Source: Candidatus Yanofskybacteria bacterium RIFCSPHIGHO2_01_FULL_39_8b (GTDB taxonomy: Bacteria > Patescibacteriota > Minisyncoccia > 2-02-FULL-40-12 > GWA2-44-9). From it: a DNA stretch of 5,317 nucleotides. Shown one piece after another: positions 3,981 to 5,317 of this stretch. The notes under the pieces are model-generated. The model did no database searches. It was given only the letters and a program-made list of their open reading frames with translations, and was not told the DNA's origin. The stretch is from contig MGIZ01000044.1 in NCBI GenBank assembly GCA_001794015.1, positions 1 to 5,317 of the forward strand, given 5' to 3'. Position numbers and translations under genes: made by a program. Positions within the stretch are counted from its first letter, which is position 1, and each line of letters opens with the position of its first letter.

Positions 3981-5317
3981 TTGATAGAAAAGATTAGAGG
4001 TTATTTGAGCCGGTTTTGTAGTTGTTTAAAAGCCGTTTTCAAGCTAATCATATCTAAAACAACCTCCTGGAATAAAGGTTTAGAAAATAGAATCGGTAAG
4101 TTTATCATAAGAACAGCTTATTTATTTACCGTCCTTGTTATACTGCCGGTGATTTGGTGGCTTTATTTTGAACGCTCAAATATGCCCGATATTGAATCTT
4201 TTATCAGGGGGTCTCCTACGGTTGGACAAGTCTATGACGCAAACGGTGAGATTATTATCCAACTGGCCAAAGAATATAGACGCATAGTTCCTTATGCAAA
4301 TATTCCTACCGATGTTAGAAATGCTATCTTGGCAGCAGAAGATACCAGATTTTTTAATTATTGGGTAAATCACGGAGTTGATTATATCGCAATAGTCAGA
4401 GCAACCCTAATCAATGGGGCCTATACTTCGCTTAGTTCTTATAAAAAAAGAAAGTTTGATTTTGTTTCCGCCGAAGGAGCATCTACCATTACTCAACAAA
4501 TTGTAAGATTATACTTTCTATCCGATATTATAACGAAAGAAAGCAGTAACCAGCTTATATATAATAATCCGGTTACAAGAAATCTGGCCAGGGTTTTTGA
4601 GGTTAGGGAAGTTAATAAGATAATTCGGAAGATGATTGAATTAAAGTATGCCATCTGGCTTGAATCTGAAATGACAAAAATATACGGCTCAAGAACCGAG
4701 GCAAAAAAACAGATATTCATGCGCTTTACGCCATATCTTGGCAATGGCCGATACGGATTTGATACGGCATCAGAATATTATTTCAATAAACATGTTTGGG
4801 AGCTAAATCATGATGACATTGAAAAGGCAGCCTTATTGGCCGGAATGATCAAAAACCCTTCAATTTATATTCCTCGGTTTGGGCAAAAACCCGAATTAGA
4901 CAAAGTCCAACTTGCAAGAAGAAATGTCATTATTGACAGAATGGCTGAAAAAAATATTTTTTCTAAAGGGTATATAACTCAAGAAGAGAATATACGTTAT
5001 AAATCAAGGCCGATTAAAATTGAGGCGAGAAATAATATAAAAACGATAGCACCATCGGTAATTAGCGAAATTTTTAAGGAAACCAGAGATAACGGATTAG
5101 ACAGCGAGGAAATATTTCAGGGAAATCTTCAAATTAAAACGACTGTTGATCTAAAAATACAAAAAATAGTAAATCAATCGCTTAATAAGGGCCTTGAAAC
5201 TTATGAAACAAGGCATCCTGATCAGAAAGACATGGTTCAGGGTTCAATTATTATTCTCCGAAACAGCGATGCCGCAATACTGGCTATGGCTGGAGGACGT
5301 GAGTTTTATCAAGGACA
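3981..5317 (+). CDS. Class A penicillin-binding protein (GT51 glycosyltransferase plus start of transpeptidase), cut at right edge
   Basis: This is a bifunctional cell-wall enzyme that polymerises lipid II into glycan strands and, by its truncated second domain, would cross-link peptides outside the membrane. It is 445 residues long to the window edge, starting at TTG 3981. A basic cytoplasmic tail (1-39) and one membrane segment (about 40-63) precede the GT51 domain. Motif 1 is AAEDTRFF (118-125) with catalytic E120, then HGVD (131-134). Motif 2 is EGASTITQQ (165-173). Motif 3 is RKMIELKYAIWLE (216-228) with second glutamate E220. Motif 4 is PYLGNGRYGF to YYFNK (251-270). Motif 5 is ALLAGMIKNPS (284-294). 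The transpeptidase linker starts near 356 (PSVISEI) and the domain begins around TTVDLKIQ (387-394) and GSIIILRNSDAAILAMAGG (421-439); the SxxK serine lies beyond the window. Extra residues occur in and between motifs 1, 2 and 3. An ATG at 4182 would remove the membrane anchor and is unlikely. Confidence 0.9.
   Translation, partial: MIEKIRGYLSRFCSCLKAVFKLIISKTTSWNKGLENRIGKFIIRTAYLFTVLVILPVIWWLYFERSNMPDIESFIRGSPTVGQVYDANGEIIIQLAKEYRRIVPYANIPTDVRNAILAAEDTRFFNYWVNHGVDYIAIVRATLINGAYTSLSSYKKRKFDFVSAEGASTITQQIVRLYFLSDIITKESSNQLIYNNPVTRNLARVFEVREVNKIIRKMIELKYAIWLESEMTKIYGSRTEAKKQIFMRFTPYLGNGRYGFDTASEYYFNKHVWELNHDDIEKAALLAGMIKNPSIYIPRFGQKPELDKVQLARRNVIIDRMAEKNIFSKGYITQEENIRYKSRPIKIEARNNIKTIAPSVISEIFKETRDNGLDSEEIFQGNLQIKTTVDLKIQKIVNQSLNKGLETYETRHPDQKDMVQGSIIILRNSDAAILAMAGGREFYQG

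Noticed and set aside
4176..4744. Two minus-strand frames of 65 and 83 residues
   Set aside because: Both are antisense to conserved GT51 motifs of the penicillin-binding protein.
1..5317. CRISPR array, tRNA, rRNA, transposon, toxin-antitoxin or phage system
   Set aside because: No spaced direct repeats, clover-leaf sequences, transposase or phage-like frames were seen; nearly all sequence is accounted for by six genes and their control regions.
319..5317. Alternative genetic code with TGA read as glycine
   Set aside because: The genes are open without in-frame TGA and end at TAG or TAA, and conserved glycines use normal GGN codons.

Overview
The window looks like part of a small-genome, AT-rich bacterium, most likely of the Candidate Phyla Radiation (Patescibacteria, Parcubacteria-like). 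This is inference. It rests on low GC, very short intergenic gaps, divergent versions of common families, an exported protein made of YP-ending repeats of a kind I associate with that group, and promoters placed so close to start codons that the mRNAs would be leaderless. Reading frames are clean under the standard code: no in-frame TGA codons suggest the Gracilibacteria/Absconditabacteria code.

Layout. On the minus strand, positions 1-307 hold the start of an EamA/DMT-type membrane transporter that runs off the left edge. It is preceded, 11 bp away, by a ROK-family sugar kinase (319-1335), and the two form a likely operon. A 100-bp gap with candidate promoters and a 42-bp perfect palindrome (terminator) separates them from another minus-strand gene (1494-2309). 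That gene encodes a membrane-anchored or secreted protein with three tandem ~46-residue repeats. On the plus strand, starting divergently, come an ABC ATPase (2396-3127) and an overlapping ABC-3 family permease (3111-3884). They form a zinc/manganese-type metal importer lacking an adjacent substrate-binding protein. A class A penicillin-binding protein (3981 to the right edge) follows with its own promoter; its glycosyltransferase domain is complete and its transpeptidase domain is cut off.

How it fits together. Most products belong to the cell surface: metal uptake, peptidoglycan polymerisation, an exported repeat protein and a small-molecule transporter, with one cytoplasmic sugar kinase. 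The divergent region 2310-2395 is the control centre. It holds two back-to-back extended -10 promoters, one with a near-consensus -35, and a 9-bp inverted repeat across the minus-strand promoter. I see no CRISPR array, tRNA, rRNA, transposon or phage gene, and no clearly new multi-gene system. The points most worth a second look are the leaderless promoter architecture, the histidine-rich insertion in the ABC ATPase, the repeat protein, and the insertions in the glycosyltransferase domain.
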